Positions 7,775 to 16,708 are shown, numbered from the stretch's first letter. The stretch: 64,000 nucleotides of DNA from Mycobacterium sp. IS-836 (GCF_001954275.1 NZ_MBEU01000087.1:18675-82674), one strand, 5' to 3'. A program made the numbers and translations. Notes: a model not told the origin generated them from the sequence alone.

Positions 7775-9289
7775 TCATAGCCCGATGGCGGCCGCCGCCG
7801 ACTCCGCCGTGTCCCAGCGCCGCAGCTGTTCACCGGGAGCCCATGTCGAATGCGTGCCGCTGGAAATGCGTTCGGGCAGTTGAAGTTTGCACACGGGCCC
7901 GTCGCCGATCCGGGCGGCGTCGAAGATCACGCAGTAGGAGGCATCGGCGTTCATGTCGGTGGTCAGAGTGATCAGGTAGCCGTCGTCCTCGCTAGTAGAT
8001 CCCACGCGTGGCGCCATCGCGGTCTCGCTGCCGTAGACACCGTCGCCGAAGGAGAATCCCTCCTGGCTGCCGGTGCGCACATCGTGTTTGACCAGCCCGT
8101 CGAACAGGAACCAGCCGGGCTTGCCGGTGGCGGCGTAGGTGTAGCGGTAATCTGTGGCGGCGTAGGCGGGGTTGATCGTGCCGAATTCGGTGATGGACTC
8201 CGACAGCCGCTCTTCCTTGACCTCGCCGGTGACCAGGTTGAAGCGCCAGCGGTGCAGCCGGGCCTGCAGGCGATCCAGCGCCAAAAAGCGAAAGAGCTTC
8301 TCCCATTTGGTTCCGCCGGTGTCGAGCGGCTGCGGATCGCCTTCGAAGAAGCCGTCGAGCACGATCTCGTCGCCGTCTTCGTAGGCGTTCGTGAAGTGCA
8401 GCACGAACGTCGGGTCCGCCTCGAACCATCGGATGTCGTCGGTGCCGCCGCGGCGCGGAATCACCGCGAAGCGCGACGGAATGTCGGGGTAGAAGCGCGG
8501 CAGGTGCACGTCGTGTCCGAGCAGCCTCGGATCCCAGAAAAGCGGGAAATCGTTGAGGATGGCGTAGTTTTCGGTGAACGCCATGTCGTGCGGCAGCCGC
8601 GGTCCGGGTAGCGGGATGTCGACGTAGTGGGCCAGGTCGTTGTTCTGGTCGACGACGCCGTAGCGCATGTACGGGTCCTGCTTGCTGTAGCTGAAGAACA
8701 ACAGTTCGCCGGTCTTGTGGTCGACCTTCGGGTGCGCGGAGACACCCCAGTCGACCGGGAAGCGTCCGTTCCAGGTTTCCTTGCCGAGGGTGTTGGCCGA
8801 GTACGGGTCGATCCGGTAGAGGTCGCCGCACTGGTAGAAGCTGGTCAGCGCGATGCCGCGGTGAACGATCACGTCAGTGCTCGACGCGTCCTTCATCCGG
8901 GTGCGCGCGCCCCAGCCGTCGTCCCGCTTGGCCAATTGCACCGGCTCGGCCAGCCCCGGCCACAGCGGCTCGCCGGCCTCGTTCTCGGCCAGAAATCCGT
9001 CGGTCCGCACAAAGCGGTTGCGGTAGAACGCTTTTCCGTCGCGGAAACCGACCACATGCAGCATCCCGTCGCCGTCGAACGGGTGGTACGTCTTCAACGC
9101 CGGGTGCAGCGGGTTCTCGGTGTTGCGGAGGTAGACGCCGTCCAGGTCGCGCGGGATCTCGCCCGCTACGGCGACGAGATCGTCGGCGTCCCACTCGGTG
9201 GTCTGCGGCCGCCACGGCCCGGTCCGGTACGGGTGGTCGTCGTCCTCGGGCAGTGTGGACAGGAACTTGCCGACGATCTCAACATCCAT
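7775..9289 (-). CDS. Carotenoid oxygenase family protein (Rv0913c-like)
   Basis: About 504-residue member of the retinal-pigment-epithelial / carotenoid cleavage oxygenase family, non-haem iron enzymes that cleave polyenes or stilbenes with O2. Scattered conserved His residues expected as Fe ligands are visible in the contexts VSAHPKVD, LPHDMAF, VLHFTNAYED and SGTHSTWAPG. The opening GVYLRNTENP...H..DGDGMLH is diagnostic. The start MDVEIV at 9289 sits 1 base after the thiolase stop on the same strand; a longer reading begins at 9316 and overlaps it by 26 bases. Matches Rv0913c in order and strand. Confidence 0.9.
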   Translation of the reverse strand: MDVEIVGKFLSTLPEDDDHPYRTGPWRPQTTEWDADDLVAVAGEIPRDLDGVYLRNTENPLHPALKTYHPFDGDGMLHVVGFRDGKAFYRNRFVRTDGFLAENEAGEPLWPGLAEPVQLAKRDDGWGARTRMKDASSTDVIVHRGIALTSFYQCGDLYRIDPYSANTLGKETWNGRFPVDWGVSAHPKVDHKTGELLFFSYSKQDPYMRYGVVDQNNDLAHYVDIPLPGPRLPHDMAFTENYAILNDFPLFWDPRLLGHDVHLPRFYPDIPSRFAVIPRRGGTDDIRWFEADPTFVLHFTNAYEDGDEIVLDGFFEGDPQPLDTGGTKWEKLFRFLALDRLQARLHRWRFNLVTGEVKEERLSESITEFGTINPAYAATDYRYTYAATGKPGWFLFDGLVKHDVRTGSQEGFSFGDGVYGSETAMAPRVGSTSEDDGYLITLTTDMNADASYCVIFDAARIGDGPVCKLQLPERISSGTHSTWAPGEQLRRWDTAESAAAAIGL

Positions 9290-9290
9290 G

Positions 9291-10526
9291 TCACGAGCCT
9301 TCGGTGGTGCTGACAACGAAACTGACCGTGGTGGCGGTGCTGCCGCCGAAGTTCAGGGTGCCAAAGGTTTTCGCGTCTTCGACCTGGTACTCGCCGGCCG
9401 CGCCGCTGACTTGCTTGGCCGCATCCAGCAGCATCCGCACGCCGGAAGCCCCGACGGGGTGTCCGCCGCCGATCAGGCCCCCGCTGGGGTTGATCGGCAG
9501 CCGGCCGCCGATCTCGATCTCGCCGTTTTCGATCGCCTTCCACGATTCGCCGGGACCGGTGAGCCCGATGTGGTCGATGGCCAGGTACTCGCTGGGGGTG
9601 AAGCAGTCGTGGACCTCGATCCCGTCTAGGTCGTCGAGGGTCACCCGGGCGCGGCGCAACGCGTCGAGCACCGCGGCCCGCACGTGCGGCAGCACGTAGG
9701 GATCGTCTGCGGTGCGGTCGAGTTTTTGTCGCAGGCCGAGCCCGACGGTGCGATGTCCCCAGCCGTCGATGCGGCCGATTGGGCGCGCATCGGGATGATC
9801 GCGCAGGTAGTCGTCGTTCACCAGGACCACTCCCGCGCCGCCGTCGGTCATTTGGCTGCAGTCGAAGCGCCTTAGCCGGCCCTCGGTGATCGGGTTGGTC
9901 GCGTCGTCGTCGGTGATGGGTTCAGGGACAGTCCAGCCGCGGGTCTGGGCGTTGGGGTTGCGGCGGGCGTTGGCGAAGTTGAGCTGGGCGATGGCCCGCA
10001 GATGGGTCTCGTCCAAGCCGTAGCGCCGCTCGTATTCGTCGGCGATCTGCGCGAACATCGACGGCCACAGGTAGCGCGCGCCGGCGCCCTCGTGTCCGGT
10101 CCATGCGGCGGCGCCCAGATGCTTGGCGGCGGTGTCGCCGGGCACGGTCTTTTCCAGTTCGATCCCCACCACGAGCGCGCTGTCATAGGAGCCCGAGCGC
10201 AGATCGGCCATCGCAGCCAACGCCGCCACGCTGCCGGACGCGCATGCGGCCTCGTGCCGAGCGGCCGGTGTGTCCCAGAGGTCGTCGCAGACCGTGGCCG
10301 GCATCGCGCCGAGGTGGCCCTGGCCGGCGAACATCTCGCCGAAGGCATTTCCAACGTGGACCACTCCGATGTCGGCGGCGTCCAGCTTGGCCGAGGCGAG
10401 GGTGCATTCGACGACCTCGGCGGTCAAGGCCGCGAAATCGCGGTTTTCTTTGGAGAGGTTGCGGGCGAAATCGCTTTGGTAGCCCCCGAGAATCCACACG
10501 TCTGCCGAGCCATCCATACGCCGCAC
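9291..10526 (-). CDS. Thiolase / SCP-x-type acetyl-CoA acyltransferase (Rv0914c-like)
   Basis: A 411-residue thiolase-superfamily enzyme of the lipid-transfer (SCP-x) subgroup, which lacks the strong C-terminal Cys motif of classical degradative thiolases. The acylation Cys lies at residue 95 in EAACASGSV, and GGGHPVGASG near the C-terminus carries the catalytic His region; VHDCFTPSEYLAI provides the NEAF-like His loop. Likely acts on sterol side-chain or branched acyl-CoA substrates. Synteny matches Rv0914c, and it is the last gene of the left conserved flank. Alternative starts at residue 1 or 4 (MDGSADV) differ by 9 bases. Confidence 0.9.
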   Translation of the reverse strand: MRRMDGSADVWILGGYQSDFARNLSKENRDFAALTAEVVECTLASAKLDAADIGVVHVGNAFGEMFAGQGHLGAMPATVCDDLWDTPAARHEAACASGSVAALAAMADLRSGSYDSALVVGIELEKTVPGDTAAKHLGAAAWTGHEGAGARYLWPSMFAQIADEYERRYGLDETHLRAIAQLNFANARRNPNAQTRGWTVPEPITDDDATNPITEGRLRRFDCSQMTDGGAGVVLVNDDYLRDHPDARPIGRIDGWGHRTVGLGLRQKLDRTADDPYVLPHVRAAVLDALRRARVTLDDLDGIEVHDCFTPSEYLAIDHIGLTGPGESWKAIENGEIEIGGRLPINPSGGLIGGGHPVGASGVRMLLDAAKQVSGAAGEYQVEDAKTFGTLNFGGSTATTVSFVVSTTEGS

Positions 10527-10967
10527 GCTACTCCTGATGGCGCGGCCGAACGGCCGTATGCGAAGCGCTCAGGAGCTCAAATGCGGACCCGTCGGCTCTC
10601 GGGCTGAACCGACGGGACCTAGGTGTGCGCGTAGGCCGGCCAACACGCTCACCCGTTTGGGGCATTACCACCCCTGACGAAAGGCAAACACACGAGCCAG
10701 CCTGCGAAGCCGGGCTGCCCCTTCCGAATGCGGGCTTTCCACTGCTCAGCGAGGTGTTTGGAGGCTAGACAGCGCCTTCGACAAGGTTGGCGATTCCGGC
10801 GCGTCGGCGGCGGTGTCGGATCGATTGGGCTGCAACTCATTACGCATACTCACCTCGGGTCGCCGTCGTTGGCGGACTCGTCTACCCGGAGGTCCCGATC
10901 GGGTCCGTCGCAGGTCATAGCGGCGATATCCACCTCGCAGCGAGAAGCTGGTGCAATATCGATATTG
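10527..10967. other. Non-coding or decayed junction at the left edge of the accessory region
   Basis: No convincing gene in 441 bases. Short open readings exist on both strands but lack family resemblance and ribosome binding sites. In M. tuberculosis the genes after Rv0914c are PPE14/PE7, betP and transposases; none is present here, so this stretch marks where the conserved order is broken. I see no tRNA fragment or terminal inverted repeat. Confidence 0.6.
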
Positions 10968-11921
10968 ATGACCTTGTTGTGGGAGCAGCACACCTGTCTG
11001 CCGCTGCAGACCGATGCCGACATCGACCTGCTGGGCCGATACCGGCGCGCCGGGGGAGCGCTCGTATCGGTCAACGCCGGATATGCGCCGCACAGTCTGG
11101 GCGATACGACCGCGTTGTTGCGCCACTATCGCGGCGCGGTCAAGCTGCATCCAGGCCTGGAGTTGGCGGGCAGCGTCCAGGAGGTCGACGCGATCGCCGG
11201 TAGCGGTCGCATCGCGGTTGTCTTCGACCTGGAGGACTGCGCTCCGCTCGACGGCGACCTCGACAACCTGGCCACTTTGGTCGATCTCGGGGTCCGCACG
11301 CTGCTGCCGACGTACAACCACGCCAACCGCGCCGGCAGTGGTTGCTTGGACGGCGTCGACGGTGGCCTGACCGCGTGGGGCCGCTCCCTCGTTTCCGAGA
11401 TGAACAGCGCCGGAATCGTTCCGGACGGATCGCACTGCAGCACCCGCACCGGACTCGACATGTGTGAGGTTTCTCGAGGTCCGGTGATCTATAGTCATTC
11501 CTGCATGCGGGCGGTTTGGGAGCACCCGCGCAATATCACCGACGATCAAGCCCGCGCCTGTGCGGCCACCGGCGGTGTCGTCGGAATCACCGGGGTCGGC
11601 ATTTTTCTCGGGCCCAACACTCCGACTCTCGAGGCCATGACCCGGCACCTTGAATACGTCATTGAATTGGTCGGTATCGATCACGTCGGTGTTAGCACCG
11701 ACTTCTCGTTCGATTTCGCCGATTTCAACGAGGAACTCGCGCGCAACCCGCACTTGTTCGACGACAGCTACACCAGTTGGGGCCCAATCCAATGGATGCC
11801 GCCCGAAACCTTCCTGGGGCTCGAGGAACACCTGCGCCGGCGCGGGTGGAGTGCCGCCGACCTGCAAGCCGTCCTTGGCGGGAACTTCCGTCGGGTGGCA
11901 CAACAAGCCTGGCGTAACTAA
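10968..11921 (+). CDS. Membrane dipeptidase family (peptidase M19-like) protein
   Basis: A 317-residue amidohydrolase-fold protein of the renal-dipeptidase (M19) family, expected to be a zinc hydrolase acting on dipeptides or related amides. Recognisable blocks are FDLEDC near residue 87, YNHANRAGSG, IVPDGSHCSTRTGLD, VIYSHSCMRAV, and GIDHVGVSTDFSFDF near the C-terminus. The N-terminal metal motif, normally H-x-D, reads H8-T-C10 here, so one ligand is changed. ATG 10968 is the first start giving the normal N-terminus; a longer in-frame reading from 10728 has no resemblance. The gene stands alone. Confidence 0.8.
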   Translation: MTLLWEQHTCLPLQTDADIDLLGRYRRAGGALVSVNAGYAPHSLGDTTALLRHYRGAVKLHPGLELAGSVQEVDAIAGSGRIAVVFDLEDCAPLDGDLDNLATLVDLGVRTLLPTYNHANRAGSGCLDGVDGGLTAWGRSLVSEMNSAGIVPDGSHCSTRTGLDMCEVSRGPVIYSHSCMRAVWEHPRNITDDQARACAATGGVVGITGVGIFLGPNTPTLEAMTRHLEYVIELVGIDHVGVSTDFSFDFADFNEELARNPHLFDDSYTSWGPIQWMPPETFLGLEEHLRRRGWSAADLQAVLGGNFRRVAQQAWRN

Positions 11922-12026
11922 CGATCATAAGAATCTTTCGCGCCTGCTCCGCCCGCCGCATTTCGGCGGTTTCGCATATGACACACACGCTTGTGCATGT
12001 GACAAATTGAGGCCAGAGTGGAATGT

Positions 12027-12455
12027 ATGACCGAACAGAAAACAATCGAGCAGTGGCTTGAGGGCTGTGCGGTACAGCGGATCATGTTCCGCGACGGTCT
12101 GGTGCTGAATTTCGAGGATTACAACGAGCTTGTGATCACCGTACCGATGCGTCTGACGCTGCCAGCCATCGAAACCTCTCCCGCAGAAGTGGTTGCAATC
12201 GACCCGAACGACCCAGCGGACCAGGTGCGTCCGCTCTTCGATTTCGCCGGGGAAAAATGCACGGGCGCTGTCTGGTACGACACCGGAGATCTCCATCTGG
12301 AGTTCGCCGACGGTCACAAGATCGACGTGCCGCCCAATGAAAACGTCGCCGCGTGGGAGCTGTATGGCAAGTACCACGGTTACGCCGCCTGCCTGCCGAA
12401 CGGTGAGATGCGGGTGGTGCGCTATGACGTGGCCGAAACCGGCCGCGCCGAGTGA
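12027..12455 (+). CDS. Hypothetical protein, DUF6188-like
   Basis: A 142-residue soluble protein starting MTEQKTIEQWLEGCAVQRI. The pattern W-L-G...V.RI.F.DGL.L.F and the later LHLEFADGHKIDVP resemble actinobacterial DUF6188-type proteins; this assignment is from memory of the pattern and is not certain. No catalytic motif, signal peptide or membrane segment is seen. ATG 12027 follows a GGCCAGAGTGGA purine-rich stretch. It stands between two unrelated single genes, so context gives no role. Confidence 0.7.
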   Translation: MTEQKTIEQWLEGCAVQRIMFRDGLVLNFEDYNELVITVPMRLTLPAIETSPAEVVAIDPNDPADQVRPLFDFAGEKCTGAVWYDTGDLHLEFADGHKIDVPPNENVAAWELYGKYHGYAACLPNGEMRVVRYDVAETGRAE

Positions 12456-12533
12456 GCTGACGAGCGGCGCGAGCTGGGCCTAGGCGAAACCGGTTGCGGC
12501 GCAGTCTTTCTGTGCGCTTCGGGAGCCGATACC

Positions 12534-12911
12534 GTGTACGTCATGCCTCGGGTGGACTACGTCATCCAATATGTCGAATCGCTCGGACGCTCAGTGGCGT
12601 TTTACCGCGACGTGATAGGGCTCAAGACACGGATCGAGGGTGACGGCTACGTCGAGTTCGAGATGGCGAACACCAAGTTCTCGCTTTTCGAGCGGTCCAA
12701 GCTTCCGGAACTCATCGGCCGCGAGGGTGGCAACCCGCCATGCGGCGAGATCGGTTTCCTGATCGACGACGTAGACCAGGAAGCGGAGCGGTTGAAAGGC
12801 CTCGGTGTCGAGATCCTCAGCGGACCGGTGGACCGGCCATGGCGCGAGAGGACGCTGCACATCGCCGACCCGGACGGCAACATCATTGAATTCGCGCAGA
12901 AGCTGCGATAA
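12534..12911 (+). CDS. VOC family (glyoxalase-like) protein
   Basis: A 125-residue single VOC module. It opens with VDYVIQYVESLGRSVAFYRDV and ends with LHIADPDGNIIEFAQ, where the terminal Glu is the usual metal ligand. Likely a small dimeric metalloprotein (lyase, dioxygenase or antibiotic-binding protein). GTG 12534 sits about 9 bases after GGGAG; ATG 12543 (MPRVDY) is an alternative. No operon partners. Confidence 0.85.
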   Translation: MYVMPRVDYVIQYVESLGRSVAFYRDVIGLKTRIEGDGYVEFEMANTKFSLFERSKLPELIGREGGNPPCGEIGFLIDDVDQEAERLKGLGVEILSGPVDRPWRERTLHIADPDGNIIEFAQKLR

Positions 12912-12918
12912 CCCCGGG

Positions 12919-13269
12919 TCACCAAAGGTTGGTCATAACGCACTGCACTTCTGCAGTGGCGTCGTGCGGCTTGACTCCCATGGCCGTTAATCTCTGGGCT
13001 ACTTCGGCAGGGGATAAAGCGCCATTGAGATTGAACTCAATAATGTTGATCGTGGGCGACCAGTCATCTGCGTTTTGCTTCGGCGGAACCCCCGCGCGGT
13101 CTATGCAACGAAGGTAGCCGTCCCCGCCCATGCCCAGGTCAGCGCGAGCAGCCGGCGCTCCCAGTACCACCGATGCGATGAACGGGACGGCGACGGCTAC
13201 GCCGGCCGCCGCAGCGACGTACGTGTTTGTGTGCGCAACGGGCGCGCGACCGCCGTCCCCGGCAGCCAC
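12919..13269 (-). CDS. Small secreted protein, DUF732-like
   Basis: About 116 residues with a signal peptide: an N-terminal hydrophobic segment (TYVAAAAGVAVAVPFIASVV) followed by GAPAARA, a likely signal-peptidase site. The mature part contains two Cys residues (YLRCID and VQCVM) that could form a disulfide, as in small mycobacterial DUF732 secreted proteins. The start is uncertain: GTG 13269 gives a compact signal peptide, while an ATG at 13380 would add an implausible Arg-rich leader. It lies downstream of an AT-rich stretch with direct repeats. Confidence 0.6.
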   Translation of the reverse strand: MAAGDGGRAPVAHTNTYVAAAAGVAVAVPFIASVVLGAPAARADLGMGGDGYLRCIDRAGVPPKQNADDWSPTINIIEFNLNGALSPAEVAQRLTAMGVKPHDATAEVQCVMTNLW

Positions 13270-13395
13270 CCCGCGCGCGCGATCGCGATGAAACCTAGTT
13301 CGATCTGTTGTTACCCCCGAATTGCGTGACACGGCGGTCCAGTACCCGCAATTTCTAATTATGAAACCGGGTTTTGCCAATCATTTTCTTATTAA

Positions 13396-13438
13396 ACTTT
13401 CGTCTAAGTCATTAATTATTTTACTTTCGTCTAAGTCA
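13396..13438. repeat. Two 16-bp direct repeats in an AT-rich spacer
   Basis: ACTTTCGTCTAAGTCA occurs at 13396-13411 and exactly again at 13423-13438, a 27-bp period, within about 90 bases that are strikingly AT-rich for this genome. It sits between two minus-strand genes, upstream of the DUF732-like secreted protein, so it may be a regulator-binding site or the scar of an inserted element. Confidence 0.7.
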
Positions 13439-13468
13439 ATAAACTCGGCCTTTTTCGGCAATAAATAG

Positions 13469-14113
13469 CTAGGGAAGGTCCTTCGCTGAACGGCCGCGCG
13501 ACGGGCTAACCAGCAGGGCGCTGAGGATTAGTCCGCCGGCCACAGCTAGAGGGATGCTCCAGGCGCGACGCGCCGCTATGGCGCTGCCGCATCGATCGAC
13601 GAAATGGGTTCCGGTCGAGTCCGCGGTCATGGCCTGGCCTAATGCGTTGTGAAGCCCGCTGCCGCAATTGATTTGGAAACCCCACTGGTCGAAGTCGCCG
13701 AGGAATACCGGGGAGCGAAGCGCGAACAGACCGCCGATCAGCAACAAAAGGCCAACCGCGACGATGACCACGCGTCGAGTAGACACATTTGCCTCTGCGT
13801 GTGGCGTCGCTGATTTTGCGCCCACTAGCCAGGAACTTGGATCCATCGTTCGCCCGGTCTCAGAGGGATCGAGGAAGTCCAAGCGCGGTGGATAGTGCCG
13901 CGGCGGGCGGAGATCTCGCGGTGAAAACCTGACTGCGGGCCTCGTCGCGGGAACAGTTGGGATAACGCCGTCCCGCGAAGGAATGGGCCGCAATGGCACG
14001 GCGCCTGCCGTTCGACCGGGTTCGTGGTCGGCGGTGACGTCCGGCGCCAGTGACGGACTGACCTCGACTTCTTCTTCGGATGTGTTGGTTCGTGTGTCGG
14101 CTATTACGGACAT
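13469..14113 (-). CDS. Membrane protein with long charged N-terminal region
   Basis: A 214-residue protein starting MSVIADTRTNTSEEEVEVS. Residues 1-105 are hydrophilic and Pro/Arg-rich, then a transmembrane helix RRVVIVAVGLLLLIGGLFAL, a short external segment with two Cys (INCGSGL, VDRCGSA), and a second helix IPLAVAGGLILSALLV before a basic tail. The paired Cys between helices could form a disulfide outside the membrane. A near-perfect AGGAGG site precedes ATG 14113. Function unknown. It diverges from the HxlR regulator across a 142-base spacer. Confidence 0.8.
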   Translation of the reverse strand: MSVIADTRTNTSEEEVEVSPSLAPDVTADHEPGRTAGAVPLRPIPSRDGVIPTVPATRPAVRFSPRDLRPPRHYPPRLDFLDPSETGRTMDPSSWLVGAKSATPHAEANVSTRRVVIVAVGLLLLIGGLFALRSPVFLGDFDQWGFQINCGSGLHNALGQAMTADSTGTHFVDRCGSAIAARRAWSIPLAVAGGLILSALLVSPSRGRSAKDLP

Positions 14114-14255
14114 TTGGGTCCTCCTTGATCGGCCGTCTTCGCAGCACCGGCGGTTCCTAGCTCGGGCGGCTACAACCACCCCGGATGCTACCTATTTTCG
14201 AAGTATGCAACATCATTTGTAAGTAATCAAGGATTTCCGGTAGTATCGTCCTCGT

Positions 14256-14969
14256 GTGGACCGTAAGGTGGGATCGGTGACACGTCGCAGCTATAGCCAG
14301 TACTGCGGGCTTGCCCGGGCACTCGACCTGGTGGGCGAGCGGTGGATGCTGTTGATCGTGCGCGATCTGGCGATACGCCCGCGCCGGTTCGGTGAGATCC
14401 TCGACGGCTTGCCGGGTTTGGGCACCAGCCTGCTGTCCGAGCGGCTGAAAAACCTCGAGGACGACGGGATCATCGAGCGGGCGATCAGCGGCAAAGGCCG
14501 GGGTGGCGTCGTGTATCGCCTCACCGCCCGAGGAAAAGCCTTAGCCCGTGCCCTTCAACCGTTGGCAGCCTGGGGCGCAATGTTTCTGGACCCAACCAAG
14601 GCCGACACGTTTTCGCCCGATTGGCTGTTCTTCGCGATCCGGTCCGCCTTCCATCCCGAAGCCGCCGCAGGAGTTCACGGCTGCTACGAGTTTTGCGTGG
14701 ACAACGAAATTACGTTCTGGATCACCGTCGACGACGGCGACATCCAAATAACCCAAAAGCGTCCGCGGAAGCCGGATTTCACTCTCGAGGTGGCACTTTC
14801 GGACCTCGGGGGCATCGCTTCGGGTCAACTCAAACCCAAAGATCTCTTCGAGCAAGGGCGGGCAACGCTCCGCGGCGACCGCCACGCCGCCGATCGCGCA
14901 CTCGCACTCTTCGGCGCCGGTCGAACCCCGTCCGCCAAGGTGTCGAGTGAGCTCCCGCAACATCAATAG
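14256..14969 (+). CDS. HxlR-family transcriptional regulator
   Basis: Winged-helix regulator of the HxlR family. The domain spans about residues 12-105 with YCGLARALDLVGERWMLLIV, the conserved RRFGEILDGLPGLGTSLLSERLK, and YRLTARGKAL at the wing. The remaining 130 residues form a second domain resembling the SCP2-like/ligand part found on many actinobacterial HxlR proteins. GTG 14256 is the annotated start; GTG 14277 is nearby. The adjacent tautomerase gene starts 11 bases downstream and is probably co-transcribed, while the divergent membrane gene may share the control region. Confidence 0.85.
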   Translation: MDRKVGSVTRRSYSQYCGLARALDLVGERWMLLIVRDLAIRPRRFGEILDGLPGLGTSLLSERLKNLEDDGIIERAISGKGRGGVVYRLTARGKALARALQPLAAWGAMFLDPTKADTFSPDWLFFAIRSAFHPEAAAGVHGCYEFCVDNEITFWITVDDGDIQITQKRPRKPDFTLEVALSDLGGIASGQLKPKDLFEQGRATLRGDRHAADRALALFGAGRTPSAKVSSELPQHQ

Positions 14970-14980
14970 GGAGGTTCGAC

Positions 14981-15469
14981 GTGCCGTTCATTGAGATGTA
15001 TGTCCCGGAGGGCCTGCTCGACGATGAGACCAAGCAAACCCTCCACAACAACGTCAGCCGCCAGGTGCTCGAGGCCGAGGGCGCAACCTACGACGAATCG
15101 CCCTTGGCCCAGGCGATCACCTGGATGCTGATCCACGAAATGCCGGAGGGCAGCTGGTCGGTCGGCAGCCAGGTGCAGTCAAGGAGCGACGAGCCACGCG
15201 TTCTCACTCGGATAAGCGTGCCGCATGGGTCGATGGATGACGCGCGCCGGGCGGATATCGCGATGCGGGTGAACCGAGAGCTCGTCGACGCGCTCGGGGA
15301 CCAGTTCACCGATCCGACGAAAAGCTTCTGTCTTATCTCGGAGCAGACGTTCAGCGGCGGTGGAATCGTGGTCAGCTTCGACGATCTCGTCCAGTGGCTC
15401 GGGCTGCCGCACTTGGCGGACCGCGACCAACCTGCGGCCGCGTCCGCTCCTGCCGGAGCTCGCGGCTGA
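14981..15469 (+). CDS. Tautomerase-family (4-oxalocrotonate tautomerase-like) protein
   Basis: A 162-residue protein with two tautomerase-like beta-alpha-beta halves. GTG 14981 places Pro2 at the N-terminus (MPFIEMYVPEG), the catalytic base of this superfamily after Met removal. The second half begins at about residue 66 (RVLTRISVPHGSMDD) and lacks an N-terminal Pro, as in fused tautomerase pairs. AGGGAGG before the start is a good ribosome binding site. It directly follows the HxlR gene, so that regulator may control it. The substrate is unknown. Confidence 0.75.
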   Translation: MPFIEMYVPEGLLDDETKQTLHNNVSRQVLEAEGATYDESPLAQAITWMLIHEMPEGSWSVGSQVQSRSDEPRVLTRISVPHGSMDDARRADIAMRVNRELVDALGDQFTDPTKSFCLISEQTFSGGGIVVSFDDLVQWLGLPHLADRDQPAAASAPAGARG

Positions 15470-15604
15470 TCTGGGTGCCCCTGACGGGACTGGATTGACA
15501 TCGCGTCCCGTTACTCGCCAAGCTCGATCGGCTCGGAGGCGCGAGCACGCTCAGGCCCGGTTCTCGACAGGGTTGTCGGGTGCTTCTTGACGCGATGACC
15601 GCAG

Positions 15605-16240
15605 TTAATGAGGCCCACCGTCGTGGTTTCGGGGCTGGGGCGATCCCTGCGTCGGTGCACAGGCCGGCTCTGGCAGATCCAAATCTGCTTTGTTGAGGCG
15701 ATAGATCTCCAGCGTGAGGTTGTAGTACTTGTCGGTCTCGCCAACCCATTCCATGCCCACTCGCCGCGCTGTGGCGGCCCCGCGATGATTGCCTGGCCGC
15801 ACGACAGCGAAGATCTCACTGACACCGACAGTAGTGAACGCTTGATGGGCCACCGCGTGACCGGCTTCCGCGCCGTAGCCGTGACCCCATAGCGTCGGTG
15901 CAACCTGCCATCCGATCTCGAGATCGGCGCAGCCGGGTGGAAGTGGAAGGAGTGCCACTCCGCCGACCAGATCGCCAGAGTCTCGATTGGTGATCGCCCA
16001 TCGGCCCTGGGGCAGTCCGGCTGCGTCGCTCTGGGCTATCCATGCGCGCAAAAGTTGGCGCATGTGCGCGTGGTCGGGTATCAACGGCAGTGCCGGACAT
16101 AGCCAACGCGAAACCTCCGGCGCTCCATAGATCCCAAACGCGGCGAGGTCGTCGTCGATTTGCCACGGGCGCAACAGAAGCCGGGTTGTCAGAATGCGTC
16201 GCGTACCAGGGTCCCATTCGACGTGGTGATGCTCAACCAT
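15605..16240 (-). CDS. GNAT-family N-acetyltransferase (RimJ/RimL type)
   Basis: A 211-residue acetyltransferase with TTRLLLRPW at the N-terminus, EIGWQVAPTLWGHGYGAEAG carrying the acetyl-CoA pyrophosphate loop (Q/R-x-x-G-x-G/A), and a final VRPGNHRGAATARRVGM segment typical of RimJ/RimL proteins. It probably acetylates a protein N-terminus or a small amine. ATG 16240 (MVEHHH) was preferred to 16261. It stands alone with about 130-base spacers on each side. Confidence 0.85.
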   Translation of the reverse strand: MVEHHHVEWDPGTRRILTTRLLLRPWQIDDDLAAFGIYGAPEVSRWLCPALPLIPDHAHMRQLLRAWIAQSDAAGLPQGRWAITNRDSGDLVGGVALLPLPPGCADLEIGWQVAPTLWGHGYGAEAGHAVAHQAFTTVGVSEIFAVVRPGNHRGAATARRVGMEWVGETDKYYNLTLEIYRLNKADLDLPEPACAPTQGSPQPRNHDGGPH

Positions 16241-16396
16241 GTCGCCGCCTGGAACGTGCACACGAACTGGGACTAGTCACCCAAATTTTAGGGCCCCCTG
16301 ATCATTACGAATTGATGCCGTTGGCCAACGCCTATGGGGCCATCCCAGAGTTGGAAAGCCTCTCACGTCAGAACCTTCTGCTCGGGTCACCAGGGC

Positions 16397-16708
16397 TTAC
16401 CGGCTCAAGACATGGTAGAAGGTGACATGGGGCTTGCCGCCCTCGGCGAACTGGGCCAGGGCTTCCACGCTGAGCGCGAAATGATCGGTTTGGACGTGAA
16501 GGTCGAGACCGTGCTGATTGCGGAATCGCTGATAAAGCGCGAAATGTCCTGGCCTATCGCGATCTTCGTGGAGCCGAAAGGTGCTAACGCCTCCTTCCGC
16601 CAGCGACTGAGGGATTAACTGAGCAAGCGCATGCCGCAGGTCGTCCCTCCTGCCTGGCAAAGCCGTGGCTTCGGCTATCAGCACAACTTCTTCATCTGAG
16701 CCGTACAT
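16397..16708 (-). CDS. Antibiotic biosynthesis monooxygenase (ABM) domain protein
   Basis: A 103-residue ABM/quinol-monooxygenase-like protein. The fold signature VVLIAEATALPGRRDDLRHAL at the N-terminus and STFRLHEDRDRPGHFALYQRFRN in the middle fit YgiN/HmoB-type proteins, and TDHFA near residue 80 is the conserved H-x-x-F-like motif. GGAGCGTCAACC precedes ATG 16708. Possible roles are quinone or small-molecule oxidation. It lies about 370 bases from the first composite operator but in the opposite orientation. Confidence 0.8.
   Translation of the reverse strand: MYGSDEEVVLIAEATALPGRRDDLRHALAQLIPQSLAEGGVSTFRLHEDRDRPGHFALYQRFRNQHGLDLHVQTDHFALSVEALAQFAEGGKPHVTFYHVLSR

Noticed and set aside
10649..10840. 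Minus-strand ORF in the left junction
   Set aside because: Arg- and Pro-rich, no ribosome binding site, no family.
16266..16286. TGGGACTAGTCACCCAA as a possible DosR box
   Set aside because: The spacing is right, but the central positions do not match.
16260..16425. Plus-strand reading HELGLVTQILGPPDHYELMP resembling the end of an enoyl-CoA hydratase
   Set aside because: Only a short loose similarity, antisense overlap with the GNAT gene, and no catalytic part; not enough to call a remnant.
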